The position numbers and the translations under genes are program-made. Positions 50,266-61,163 of a stretch of 64,000 nt of DNA are shown here, in pieces; the stretch's first letter is position 1, and every line of letters starts with the position of its first letter. The notes beneath the pieces were generated by a model. The model ran no database searches, had not been told where the DNA came from, and saw only the letters and a program-made list of their open reading frames with translations. Origin of the DNA: Osmia lignaria lignaria (taxonomy: Eukaryota > Arthropoda > Insecta > Hymenoptera > Megachilidae); assembly GCF_051020975.1 (NCBI RefSeq), contig NC_135042.1, positions 11,183,888 through 11,247,887 on the forward strand, written 5' to 3'.

Positions 50266-52677
50266 TTAACACATTGCTTGTAGAAACTGAATAAGCGTAC
50301 GAGTCGGACGACCTGTCATTCCAGCTGGTACATATGGTAACTTATCAGGTCCAGGACCCATTACTCCTGCAATGTCTAAATGCATCCAGGGTGTATCGGG
50401 CGAAACAAATTCTCTTAAGAAAGCAGCCGCAGTGCAAGAACCTCCACCTTTGGTTTTAGCGGCATTCCTTACATCCGCTGACTTAACTTTTTCTATAAAT
50501 AATACCAAATAATTTATACGTTACTACGCCTTCTTAATTACTATTACCGTGGACCAATATTAACAAGTATTTCACTTACTTGTCATTTCATCGGTAAAAT
50601 GCTGCCAAAGTGGAAATCTCCATACTCGATCACCAGTAATGGTGCCAGCATTTCGTAGTTTCTCATAGAGAGTACCATCATTCGTGAATACACCAGTTGC
50701 TGCTCCTCCCAAAGCAATTCTCATTGCACCGGTTAATGTCGCGATGTCCAAAATGAATCTGTACGTATTAAAATATTTAGTATGTATTTATAATGAGCGT
50801 TCATTGTTAAATCTATATCTATATAAGTAGTAATATTACTTTGGGTTAAATTCTTGAGCATAGCAAAGAGCATCGGCCAGGATCAGTCTACCTTCCGCAT
50901 CAGTGTTATCTACAATGATACTCTTTCCGTTCATCGCAATTACAACATCTCCTGGTTTAGTTGCAGTTCCAGAGGGTAAATTCTCGGTAAGCGGTATCAA
51001 ACCGATGATGTTTACTTTCAATTTAAGTTCAGCCGCGGCTCGAATAGCAGCAGCTACACATGCTGCACCAGTCATGTCGGCACGCATTTCGTCCATGTCA
51101 GATGGAGGCTGAAATTAATGTTGATGTAAGCTTTTCATTCAATATTTTAATATACAGTAATACCTTACCTTAAGACTAATACCACCAGCATCGAATGTAA
51201 CACCTTTTCCGACAAAGGCAATCGGTTGAGAATTATCATTAGCACCTTTATAATGAATTTCAACAAACTTTGGTGGCTCGCAACTACCGCGAGATACGCT
51301 AAGGAAAGAACCCATCTGTTTCTGTTCTGCCCATTCTTGATCGTGTACTTGTACTGTAATTCCTAATTTAGTAAGAACCGAGCACACTTCTTTAGAAAAT
51401 ATGGTAGGTGTCATTAGATTAGCCGGGGTATCCGCAAGTTGACGTGCCCAATTTTGAGCCTGAGCTTTGATACTTCCAATCAACCATTGTTCTCTTAATA
51501 AAAACAATATTAATTTCAGTTATATTTATACTTAAGTTATATAAGAAAGCAGCTAAATGTAATATCCTACTTACTCCCCTTCTTGACCATACAAAGAAAC
51601 TTTTGGATATACTTTCTGTTTTTCTTTATTTTTTGAACCTTGGTAAAACCAAGTTGATAGTGCAGCTCCTTCTGCCGCAGCTTCTGCATCTCCCAATGTT
51701 TCCAATTGTATATCTTTTATTTCAACTGCGTCCAATGCACGGCAACCAGCTAAAAAAAAACGTTATATTATTATTAAAATATGAACGCAAGATTTTATTT
51801 TAACGTAAGTATATTTACCTGCTGCTGCAATACGTATGCTTTCTTTCCCTTCGTGTATTTCCTCAAGTTGATCAATGCCAAGATTTTGTTTTCCTAGACC
51901 AACAACCGCTACTCCAACGTAATCCTTCTCGTCCAATCCCCAAAACACTCTAGCATGACCTTTGGGAATTTTTGGACCTGCTCTGTAGTGGTACAAGTAT
52001 TGAAATATTATTTTAAATCATCTGTACATTAAAATGGTATATATAATAATTTTAAGGTAAGGGACAAGTTAATACGAAATTAGAAATTTTGTTTGAGGAT
52101 GTACTGACAGACACAAATTCACAAATTTATTTATTACAATAAAGTTTAGGCGTCTTGGACATGTATAGCGTGTGCTATAACATTTGCAATTTCAAAATAC
52201 AATCTAAAAATATACTATCCTTTACATACATCCTAGAATATATTCTTTTAAAATTACTCTAATTATTTTTCTAACAATTGTGCTAATTCTTAATTACATT
52301 AAAATTACTTTTTATAATTAGAACTGTATTATGTTTTCTGATCTCTGGAGATAATTGATTTGCACTTGTAATACATCAATGGTAGAGTGTCACAATTATT
52401 TCAGATGTACACATTATTGACAAGAATTTACAACATTAAAGAATTAATCATAAACGTAATACAGTATAATGTAAAACTATTACCAAAATTCAGTTTCTCT
52501 GTGTATACATTGATTTAAGTATGTAGATCTGTCATGGGGTTTTTATCGTATTTATAACATTGTTAACTTAAACATTATTACATGAACAGTAAATAAAGAA
52601 TTGACATACTAATATTTTAAGAAATGAACCATTTAATGCATGTTTATTTAGAATATACTAATCAGAGCTAAGTAAAA

Positions 52678-52715
<38 letters not shown>

Positions 52716-55700
52716 GAAAATAATAAATACGAAGAAGTTTGATATCTTTTCCAGTAAAATTATTGAATTATTATTTTTAATGTGAATTCATTTATAAATA
52801 GTCTAAGTACAGTTAAATTCATTTCCATTTAAAATTCTATCTTTTCTTAGCTCTGACACTAATATTTACCAAGACAGTGATTGTAACACTGATAATAGGA
52901 ACTTAATGCAATTCAAGCACATTTACTACTTCTTAGCTAACATGATACTCTTGGCACAAATTGAATTTAATGAACAATATTGATATTCATCGTGATATCA
53001 ACTTGTATATTACTACTATTTTTATTTCCTTTAGGCTACTTTGGCAAGATTTATTATAAGAATTATGTCTTATGTAATTAAAGTTGTATTTTAATGTTAC
53101 AACTTTCTCATAAGTTGATAATTTTAAATGATTCTCTCTTTTTTACATATTAGTACACATCATAAAAATACTTTTTATATAGTAAATTGTTTAGAATAAT
53201 GAAATTTTATATTTCCACAAATTTATATGTTCTAATGGCTTTAAATATAAATGAATCCATTTTAATGCTGTATAATGACAAAGAATATCACATAAAACTA
53301 AGATAAAATTTATCTAGCATGATTTTATCATAGATGAATTGTGCTAATCCATTAGTAATCTAGTCACTGTGCAAATGCATCAATTCTGGAATACAACTGC
53401 ACAATTCTGAATGCTAACTGAATTGATACAAAGTCATAAAAAGGCCACATTTCGTACTAAAACTTTGTTTAGATGCAGACATGTGCCACTAATATAATAA
53501 TTATGTGGGTTATTTATTATTAAACTTCAGTCTATTGTCAAATGATATCTTAATTGTGAAGTATTCAACTAAAAGTAATATAAGTAACAGTACCCAGAGA
53601 TTTAACAAGAATACAATTATAAAAAATATTTGTGCTGTTTTAACGCCCGGAGTATTACTTTCTCAAATAAGTCAGTCTCTAATAATTTAGATTTTTAATG
53701 TATTATACAGTTCTTTAAATTTGGCCTACAACAAATTACTATAACATTTAGAATTAATTTTCACTTCTCGTTGTTAATCGTATCTGAGCATTTAATTGAA
53801 TAAATTTCCAAATACATATATCAAATGTACTCATATTCAATTTGTGATTATCTTCAAACAAGTTCTAATATTTTAATAATTCCTTGAGAATTTGCAGCTA
53901 CCACAACATTGGACATTTGTCTCCAACAAACAGCAGAGACAAATTCGTTCAGATCCTCTTCCCTTCGTTCTTGTGTCTCTAATATACTTCGAACAGCATC
54001 AAATTTATATGAGAATAGTTGTTTTGTAAGTCCTTTGTAATATATATAAAGTGCATTATTCTCTGATCCACACGCCACATAATCACCATCAGTAGCAAGA
54101 CCAACAAAATTCTTTTCATTTACATGTCCAACAAACGAACGCAAACAATGCGGATTATTAATGTTCCACATTTTTAATTGGGAATCAGTACTTGCTGATA
54201 CTATTTCTTCCTTGTTAATGAATTTAACATATGAAACAGCCTTGCGATGACCTTTAAATATGCACAGTGCTTCCTTCATATTACGTAAATCATAGTAATG
54301 AACACAATGATCAGCGGATCCAAATGCTAAGTGACACGAACTACGTGGATTAAATTTTACACAACACACATTAGCTTTTGCCTCCAAAGAGGCAACGGAA
54401 TGATCATTGTTCAAAGACCATAGCTTAACTCTAGCATCGTCTGATCCCGACGCTATAAGTCTAGTATCTACATCGTTGAAGTCAACTGACCAACATCTTT
54501 TCTCGTGTTCTTGAAAAGCTTTGGTTCTTTGACCGGTAGCAGCATCCCATACCGTTACAGTTCCTTCGTAATCAGATGATGCTAGCATCCCTTTATGAAA
54601 GGAATTCCATGAAACACATGATATTTTCGAACTGGAAACCATTTCTACGCATGGATAATGTATATCTACCGTGTCCCTTATTACAGCACTATAATCAAAC
54701 ACCTTTATTCGTTTAGTAACTCCGGCTATGGCAAAGAATTCGTTATCTTTATCAAACTCTATGCTCGAAACAATGGTGGAATTATTAAAAATGTCTGATG
54801 AATAATTCAATGTTGCCAATGGACGTAACGAATTGTATCTTGAAAACTTAACAAGATTCTCTCTAAATACATCTAGTCCTGAACTTATACCATGCCATGA
54901 TTCATTTTGATTCTGAGGCTTAGGTCCAAGGAGCAATTCCTTAGCACGGGAATCGAAATAACATTGAACAAAATCATCAAAATGAGCATGCATTCTCTTT
55001 CTACGTACAGCCAAAGTCGATCCAACTGTATAATCAATCTGTTTTTGATTTCCTGTAGGATTAACGAACGTATCGTTTCCAGTAGCACCTACTTTTTCAT
55101 TCGGTTTTAACATATTTGAATCTATTATGTCTATAAGACCGATCATTTCTCTTCTAATAGCTGACACTTGTGCAGTATCATTTTCACTGGATTTCTTTAA
55201 GTCTTCTATCTTAGGGCATTTACTTTGAACATCCCTTAAAATATTTTCAACTTCTTCCATATCTTTTTTAATCAATGCTATCTCTTTCTGTAACTGATTC
55301 TTTTGCTCTTCCTTCTGTTGCAATAAATGTTTTAAAAACTCATGCAATAGTTTATTTTGTGCCGCACATGTTTCCGCTTCCAGTAAATGTTTCCTTTGTG
55401 TTAATACTTCTAGCATGACATTTACATCTGGTAAAGTAAGATTAGCGCTTTCGGCAGCTACAATATCTCTCAATCCATCGTAAGGTGATACAGATAAATC
55501 TGTACCACCTGCTCTGTGTCTACCATCGGTACCATAAGAACTGCCTAATTCAACAAGACCTCTAATTCTAGTTTTATGTTTCGATATTAATTCGTGTAAC
55601 AAAAAATTTGGAAAAATATCCTGTTGAGTTAACGTATAGCTACATTTTGGACAACGTCCGTTAGCTTCCAATGATTTTACTATACATCGATAACAAAATG

Positions 55701-57298
55701 TATGACCGCAGCGTGTGATATGAGCTTCATCAATTACTTCAAAACAAATAGGACATTGATAATCATTATTTTTATCTTCGAGTGTGCCGCTAATCCTATG
55801 AAGAACATTTGTCGAATGTTGTTTACTTATTCTACTACTACATTCACCTACTCCCCCACTGCTTCCAGCAGTGCTATCATTTCCCAAATTACTATCACTG
55901 ATAGCTGACATCGTTATTCAACTCAACAATCTTTCTTGAAATATATTATAATAATTTTAATATAATCTTTTGGACTTCATACTACTTGAATTTGTTATTC
56001 AAGTTCCTCATTAGTAATGTTAACTTAATTGATAATCAGTCTAAAAGAATTATTATTCTAGAAATAATGCGTTTTTAAAATTTCTTTTTTTCTTTTTTTA
56101 TATAACAAAATATGTGTCAGGCAACTCCTTCTGTGCAGCGAGTTTTTGCTTCATATCATGCGTACAATACCGTCTCTCAGTCTAGTCTCTCCTGAAACAA
56201 TGAAAATAATGCCAGTGAGCTCGTGTGATAGAAATTTCACTCAAATTCAAGAGTTTTGTTAACAAAAAAATACTTTATGGAAAAGTTTTGAAAACAACAA
56301 AGGAAAAGCAATTCTGAATATTATATGTAAAGCTCAGGCAGCATTATGACAATTGTTTCAGGCTGGAACTATGAACAAGATATTCAAATATTTATTTATG
56401 TTAATTCACAGAAGTTTAAAAATGAAATATACCAAAATAATAAAATTATGGTCTGCGTGTTATAATGTATGCTTATTGTGACTGTCATTTGTTGTAGGCA
56501 TTGGTTTATTTTTAATTAATGAACTATTTACTTTTAAGTAAGGGAAAACAAATAGTTTCATATTAGATATATGATACTTGTACCTGAATATGGGCATACA
56601 TCTATGATCTGGTTTCACATATTGTAAAAAATAAAAAAATAAAAGAGGGTTTAGTAAAAACAGATATTAACACAGATTTTACATAAATAGGTGACAAGAA
56701 AAGGCATTATTACAATATGAGATATGTTATAGGTTACTAAATCGTCTTTGAACTTACAACAAAATATTTTTTTGTAGCTTTCCTTTAACTAGTTCATCGT
56801 ATTTAGCCGCTGTAGGAGTCAATGAAATGTTGCTTTCATCTTCTGTTTCATATATACCAAGCACCAATCCTTTCTGTTGAAAATTAAAATATCAAATAAA
56901 TACGGCAGAAATCTTGCTAAGTATAAACGAGTCTAGCCTCGCAAAATAAATGTACCATTTTCTTTATAAAATCCTTTATGATGAGAAAAATAATACGCAA
57001 AAGAAGTTTAATGATATTCCTGATTAAAGTTCCACATAATTTATACTTTTAGATAAAGTGTTTTTCCACTTTACCTTTCTATCACTGTTTGAATACTAGA
57101 ATGAAAATTTTCCATTTCAACACTTTATTTCGTAAAATAGGAACATATTGTTCTTTTAATATGAGAACAACGATATATATTATTAAATTCGGGTATAAAT
57201 AACATTGTAATTACCTTCATGGTCGAAATGCTGGATAAGAAACGTAACTGCGAATTTCCGTATTGCAAACCCTTACCCCTGATAAGAGACAATGCCAT
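50266..57298 (-). CDS. LAP3: Leucyl aminopeptidase, peptidase family M17
   Basis: Eight coding exons, leftwards: 57215-57298, 56758-56873, 51819-51982, 51575-51749, 51169-51493, 50840-51108, 50580-50758 and 50266-50492, total 512 residues, the usual size. M17 enzymes are two-metal hexameric aminopeptidases that remove N-terminal residues from peptides. Visible: KGLVLGIY (early domain), VGKGVTFDAGGISLK (residues about 274-288) and NTDAEGRL (about 356-363), which hold the metal ligands and catalytic residues, plus GPGPDKLPYVPAGMTGRPTR at the C-terminus. The first exon, MALSLIRGKGLQYGNSQLRF then LSSISTMK, is free of acidic residues and looks like a mitochondrial presequence. A second in-frame ATG (57220) just before KGLVLGIY could give a cytosolic form. 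Intron 2 (51983-56757) contains the whole COP1 coding sequence. Confidence 0.93.
51983..53853. other. Aminopeptidase intron and COP1 3' flank
   Basis: Very AT-rich; includes a (TA)n run near 52684-52708. It probably contains the COP1 3' UTR. No further gene seen. Confidence 0.5.
53854..55911 (-). CDS. COP1: E3 ubiquitin ligase COP1 (RING, coiled coil, WD40)
   Basis: One uninterrupted 685-residue frame. COP1 acts with CUL4-DDB1 or alone to ubiquitinate transcription factors and other regulators, binding them through its WD40 propeller. The RING finger has Cys53, Cys56, Cys68, His70, Cys73, Cys76, Cys87 and Cys90, a complete C3HC4 set. A coiled coil rich in Lys, Glu and Gln follows (about 170-250), then WD40 repeats (about 385-685: SCVSWNSFHKGMLASSDYEG, TVTVWDAATG, GSDDARVKLWSLN, KMWNIN). 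It sits on the same strand inside an intron of the aminopeptidase gene. Vertebrate COP1 has many introns, so an intronless copy suggests retroposition. The frame is intact, so the gene is presumably functional. Confidence 0.96.
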   Translation of the reverse strand: MSAISDSNLGNDSTAGSSGGVGECSSRISKQHSTNVLHRISGTLEDKNNDYQCPICFEVIDEAHITRCGHTFCYRCIVKSLEANGRCPKCSYTLTQQDIFPNFLLHELISKHKTRIRGLVELGSSYGTDGRHRAGGTDLSVSPYDGLRDIVAAESANLTLPDVNVMLEVLTQRKHLLEAETCAAQNKLLHEFLKHLLQQKEEQKNQLQKEIALIKKDMEEVENILRDVQSKCPKIEDLKKSSENDTAQVSAIRREMIGLIDIIDSNMLKPNEKVGATGNDTFVNPTGNQKQIDYTVGSTLAVRRKRMHAHFDDFVQCYFDSRAKELLLGPKPQNQNESWHGISSGLDVFRENLVKFSRYNSLRPLATLNYSSDIFNNSTIVSSIEFDKDNEFFAIAGVTKRIKVFDYSAVIRDTVDIHYPCVEMVSSSKISCVSWNSFHKGMLASSDYEGTVTVWDAATGQRTKAFQEHEKRCWSVDFNDVDTRLIASGSDDARVKLWSLNNDHSVASLEAKANVCCVKFNPRSSCHLAFGSADHCVHYYDLRNMKEALCIFKGHRKAVSYVKFINKEEIVSASTDSQLKMWNINNPHCLRSFVGHVNEKNFVGLATDGDYVACGSENNALYIYYKGLTKQLFSYKFDAVRSILETQERREEDLNEFVSAVCWRQMSNVVVAANSQGIIKILELV
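55912..56757. other. COP1 upstream region within aminopeptidase intron
   Basis: AT-rich. It should contain the COP1 promoter and 5' leader. No other feature recognised. Confidence 0.5.
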
Positions 57299-57899
57299 AA
57301 TTTGCTCAAGAGAACACTTAGGTGTGATGTATATACCTACGCTTATATATAGGTATACCTATTTGTGTGCGTCTGTATATATACATATACATGCACACAT
57401 ATAAATATCTATATATGTATGTATTTCCCTCAAAAGATACGATATCTATATATATAGGTATTTTGGTTAGGAATATCATAGATCCGCCACTCATATTTTG
57501 CACTGCCATCTAGCGACAATTAATACGAATTGCAAAAATTAACATTTTGCAATCAAAGATGTTCACTGCATTTTCACATTATTGTTTTATCCGTTACAAA
57601 TATCTTGTTTCTTCAACACTGTGATAAATTAGTGATGTATGCCATTGATTTTAATGACGGAAAAAGTGTACTATGTGGATTTGCCATAACGAAAACATGT
57701 TCGCCTGAAACGAACAAAATTAAAATTAATTAATTTTATATATATAATAAGTAAAAGTTAATTACGTTTATTTATACATTCATATAGCTACTTAAAATAT
57801 CATATCTATGTACATACAACGAAATAATATAAAATACTGGTTATTTACATTTATATTATAAGAAACATTTAATATTTTTGAATGAAATTCTTATTCCAA
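57299..57899. other. Aminopeptidase promoter and Slu7 3' flank
   Basis: Contains TA/ATAC-rich simple sequence (57330-57460). GCCATCTAGCG at about 57506 resembles the AGATGGC motif seen at other promoters here. No gene. Confidence 0.5.
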
Positions 57900-59916
57900 T
57901 TACTGATTAAGAAATTCTGCCATAGGGTCATCATCACGTTTTCGTTTCATCTGAAACGCTTCAATTTCATCCATTGTTGGTCTTTTTACTTCATACATGC
58001 TATTATACGGACGTTTTCTTTCATCCAGTTGCATCAATCTTTCTGCTTCTTTCTCATTTTCTTCTTCCTTCTTTAACGCCTGTTGTAATTTATTTTCTTC
58101 TTGCATCTTGGCAGCCTTCTTCTTATTTTTCTTCCTCTCCTTTTGTTTTTGCTTTTTATTTTTCCTCTTAAGAGTCTTTGCGTTCTTTCTACTCTTTGAT
58201 AGTTTTTCTTCTTCATCGGACGAACTATCACTGCTTGCCGACTTTTCATCAGACGATTCTGCTTTTTCATTATCAGACTTTTGCTCATCGTTTAAAGGCA
58301 TTTTATTTTCAACAACTGCTGCTTCCAGTGCCCTTTTACCTGCTTCCCCTGTGCAGTATGAATTTTTTATAAAAGAATGACAACATTTGTATCCCCATTT
58401 GCCTGCGTGCCAATAAGATCCCCAAACGGATGTATGATTATTTGGAAATATGTCTTCCTCGTATTTTGATCTAATTACTTGTCGGTCTTGCCCCTTGATG
58501 ATCTATAAATATACATTATAAAAGTTATTAAACCTTGACAAACATTGATATCATAGAAATCCGGACGTTTATATACCTTTCCATATCTTGAATATTCTAC
58601 GTATTGTTCCGTTTGTGCCAACAAGAGCGAAGGTGGTGGGGCATCAAGGTGTTCTTCACCTCCATATCTGTTAATTATGCTATCACGGGCTTTGTCTTTT
58701 AATTCATCACGTTTCTTATCGTATTCCTGTTTGAGTAACTCTAATTTTGTGGGTTCAGCAAGTAAATGAACATCAACACCCCTTTCATGGGCTTCCCATG
58801 CAAATAATTGAGCATTTGCATGCTGCTGCGTATCTCCCGAAAAACGAACAAAATTTTCACCCTTGTAATCCACTCTACAATTAAACATAAATATTAAAAA
58901 GATTTTTAAAACGATAGAAAGCTTAGAAAAATTTACGCGTGATACATACTCTCTTTCAGTACCAACGTAAGGATTATCGCGCATGGATCTTGTTTTAGGA
59001 TCATAGTAAGCAGAATTTGGGTCTAAGTTTCTCAAATATTTTGCTGTATCTTCTCTAATTCGTAAATTTCTAACAGTAATTCGCTGTTTAGAATCTACTT
59101 TTGTACCAGGCATATCAACTTCATCGACGTATTTATCTTCATCTTTATCCGAATCTTGCTCATCATTCTCTTCTGCATTTAATTTCTCTGCACGCATTTG
59201 TCTCTTTGCTTCTTCAATCTTTTGATATTCTTCAACAATAGCTCTATGCTGTGAAGGATCATATCCAGCCCACCTACATTAAATAAATAATTAGAAATAT
59301 ACTGAGCCTAATGAAACAATAAATAATTGAATATTTATGTTACCTATCACGTTTGCCATCATAGTCCATAGATAATTCGGGCTGTGTAAATTCATCAGGT
59401 GCAATGTTTACATTTGTAAATTTTGCTCCTACTTTACGAGGACGTTCCATACATTCTTTTCTTTTATGAGTCATTGCCCCGCAATTTTCACAGGCACCTT
59501 TGCGGTACTTTGTTACTGCATTAGATACATCCACACCACGTTTGTACCATTCATCTATGCTACTATATTGCTTCTGTTTCTCGGGTTGTGGTCTTTGATG
59601 TTTTAAAGTAGGGCCCTTAAAGTATTTATATCCACTTAGATTTTACAGTAATAATAATAGTATCAAACTAAACAATTACAAATTTTACCTGCGCTCCAAA
59701 ATACCATGGTGTGGCACTAATATATTGTGGAATATGTGGATTGATATCTTTGCCTTCTTCATCTACAGCTGCTGGTGCTGTACCAGCTTTTCTTGCTTCT
59801 TCTAACTCTTTCGCTTTTCTCCAATCTTCTCTACTCTTTTTTCTCGGCTCATCTTCGAAATTACTTTTACTTTTTATAATTTTTGATACAGGTACGTTAG
59901 TTAAAGTGTTAGCCAT
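57900..59916 (-). CDS. Slu7: Pre-mRNA-splicing factor Slu7
   Basis: Five coding exons, leftwards: 59689-59916, 59344-59615, 58950-59273, 58577-58874 and 57900-58502, total 574 residues. Slu7 acts in the spliceosome at the second catalytic step and helps choose the 3' splice site. Visible: INPHIPQYIS (about 57-66), a CCHC zinc knuckle CENCGAMTHKRKEC (Cys118, Cys121, His126, Cys131), DYDGKRDRWAGYDP, GGEEHLDAPP, QTEQYVEYSR, WGSYWHAGKWGYKCCHSF, a long Lys/Glu-rich region, and the conserved C-terminus DERKRPYNSMYE...DDPMAEFLNQ. The second exon is placed at 59615 after a TTTAAG acceptor, a little unusual but the only site giving frame continuity. The adjacent repeat copy B lies just upstream. Confidence 0.96.
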
Positions 59917-59999
59917 TTTTATAACATAATCATTTGTTCACACAACTTTATGTTTACAACTAGATAGATAGCGCTAGTATTCCCCTGTTCCGGAGTCCC

Positions 60000-60060
60000 A
60001 GTCGGTAAGTTGTTGAATGGTTTCCGCCGTTTGCGTATAGATGGCGCTAGGATCGAATTT
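60000..60060 (+). repeat. Dispersed repeat copy B, near Slu7 promoter
   Basis: Reads AGTCGGTAAGTTGTTGAATG, GTTTCCGCCG, GTATAGATGGCGC and GATCGAATT, matching copy A at 45407-45500 with scattered changes. It lies about 90 bp before the Slu7 start codon, on the far side. AGATGGCGC is at 60039-60047. Confidence 0.75.
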
Positions 60061-60257
60061 TAAAAATCATTTCTGGCGGTCTTTTTAAAATGAATATTTG
60101 TCAAACAATTGTTTTAATAATTTTGTAGTCTTGTGCTGATTATGATTGATTTCTAACAAATGCAATCAGAAAAGGTTAAAATTGCATTTTTTCAGTTGCG
60201 AGTACGAGGTATGGTAGAAGAGGGACTGATGAAACAGATGCAGGCTTAACCCCGTTT

Positions 60258-60276
60258 GGGGAAGTCTGGAATCCCC
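60258..60276. repeat. Isolated GGGG-CCCC hairpin
   Basis: GGGGAAGTCTGGAATCCCC, similar in form to the tandem hairpins at 44.5-45.3 kb. Probably a diverged single unit. Confidence 0.4.
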
Positions 60277-60347
60277 AAAAATATGATTCCTCGAGGACAA
60301 TGGCATGTCCAGTCCTTTTGTTTCTGTAGTTATTGTTATTACTTGAA

Positions 60348-60395
60348 TTTAGAAAGAGATAATAAGTCCTCCTAAAGCTTTTATCTCTTTCTAAA
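60348..60395. other. Perfect-stem short hairpin
   Basis: TTTAGAAAGAGATAA and its exact complement TTATCTCTTTCTAAA flank an 18-base spacer whose outer bases (TAAG/GCTT) can extend the stem. The stem is too short for a typical miRNA precursor; function unknown. Confidence 0.4.
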
Positions 60396-61163
60396 CTGCG
60401 ATGCCCGTTTTCAACGAGATGACATATCTATATTTTCTTTCAAGATAATTTGATAAAGATCCTTTATGCGTAACAGGAAATGTACTTATATAACGACAAT
60501 TTTTTAATTTTACTTACTACCAAGGCACTTATGCGTAAAAAAAATGTTTAATCATTATGTTGTTCGATGGAAATCGCCTTAAGTAAGACCCATTTAAAAA
60601 GTAGTGATTTATCGACAGGATTGGGCCTTATATAAATAGTATGTATCAAACCTGAGCCTTTCACTGCAATATTTTATTCAAAGAATGTAATTAAGTGAGT
60701 TTACAGAATGCATGTTAATTAATATTTGTAAGAATCCTGGTACGTTTTAACTTTATTATAAAAAATAGTTATGATTTCCAGCTGCTTCGGGAATTGGAAT
60801 GTTTGATCAAAATGGAGGTACTGCCAAATAGATCGATATTGTTCCATAATGTCACTTATTATTGCTGATTCTTCTATTTGTCGCCTACTAGTAAGTAAAT
60901 ACTTTTCAGAATCTCTCTAATATAGAATACTATACTGTCTCATCTACTTATTAAGATAATTGATTAATTATCAACATACCCGCGAAATTTAAGTTTTAAT
61001 CTTAAAGTAGGAAAAAAATATATTTAATTTATTCTTCCCTTTTATATATCTTGTTTTTAAATTCTCAAATAATAAAGTAAAACAATTGTTAACAAATTCT
61101 GTATGTAATTTATAAGTATATCTTCATTTTTCTTTTCTTTTTTCATTCAGAATAGAGCATGGA

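Larger units (their letters stand above)
59917..61163. other. Divergent region between Slu7 and Fbxl7
   Basis: Probably holds both promoters. It contains repeat copy B, a GGGG/CCCC hairpin, a second hairpin at 60348, and a likely non-coding Fbxl7 leader exon (60782-60890: TTTCCAG acceptor, CTACTA|GTAAGT donor). The Fbxl7 coding exon begins after the acceptor at 61150. Confidence 0.5.

Noticed and set aside
60348..60395. miRNA precursor
   Set aside because: The stem is about 18 bp at most, too short for a Drosha/Dicer substrate.
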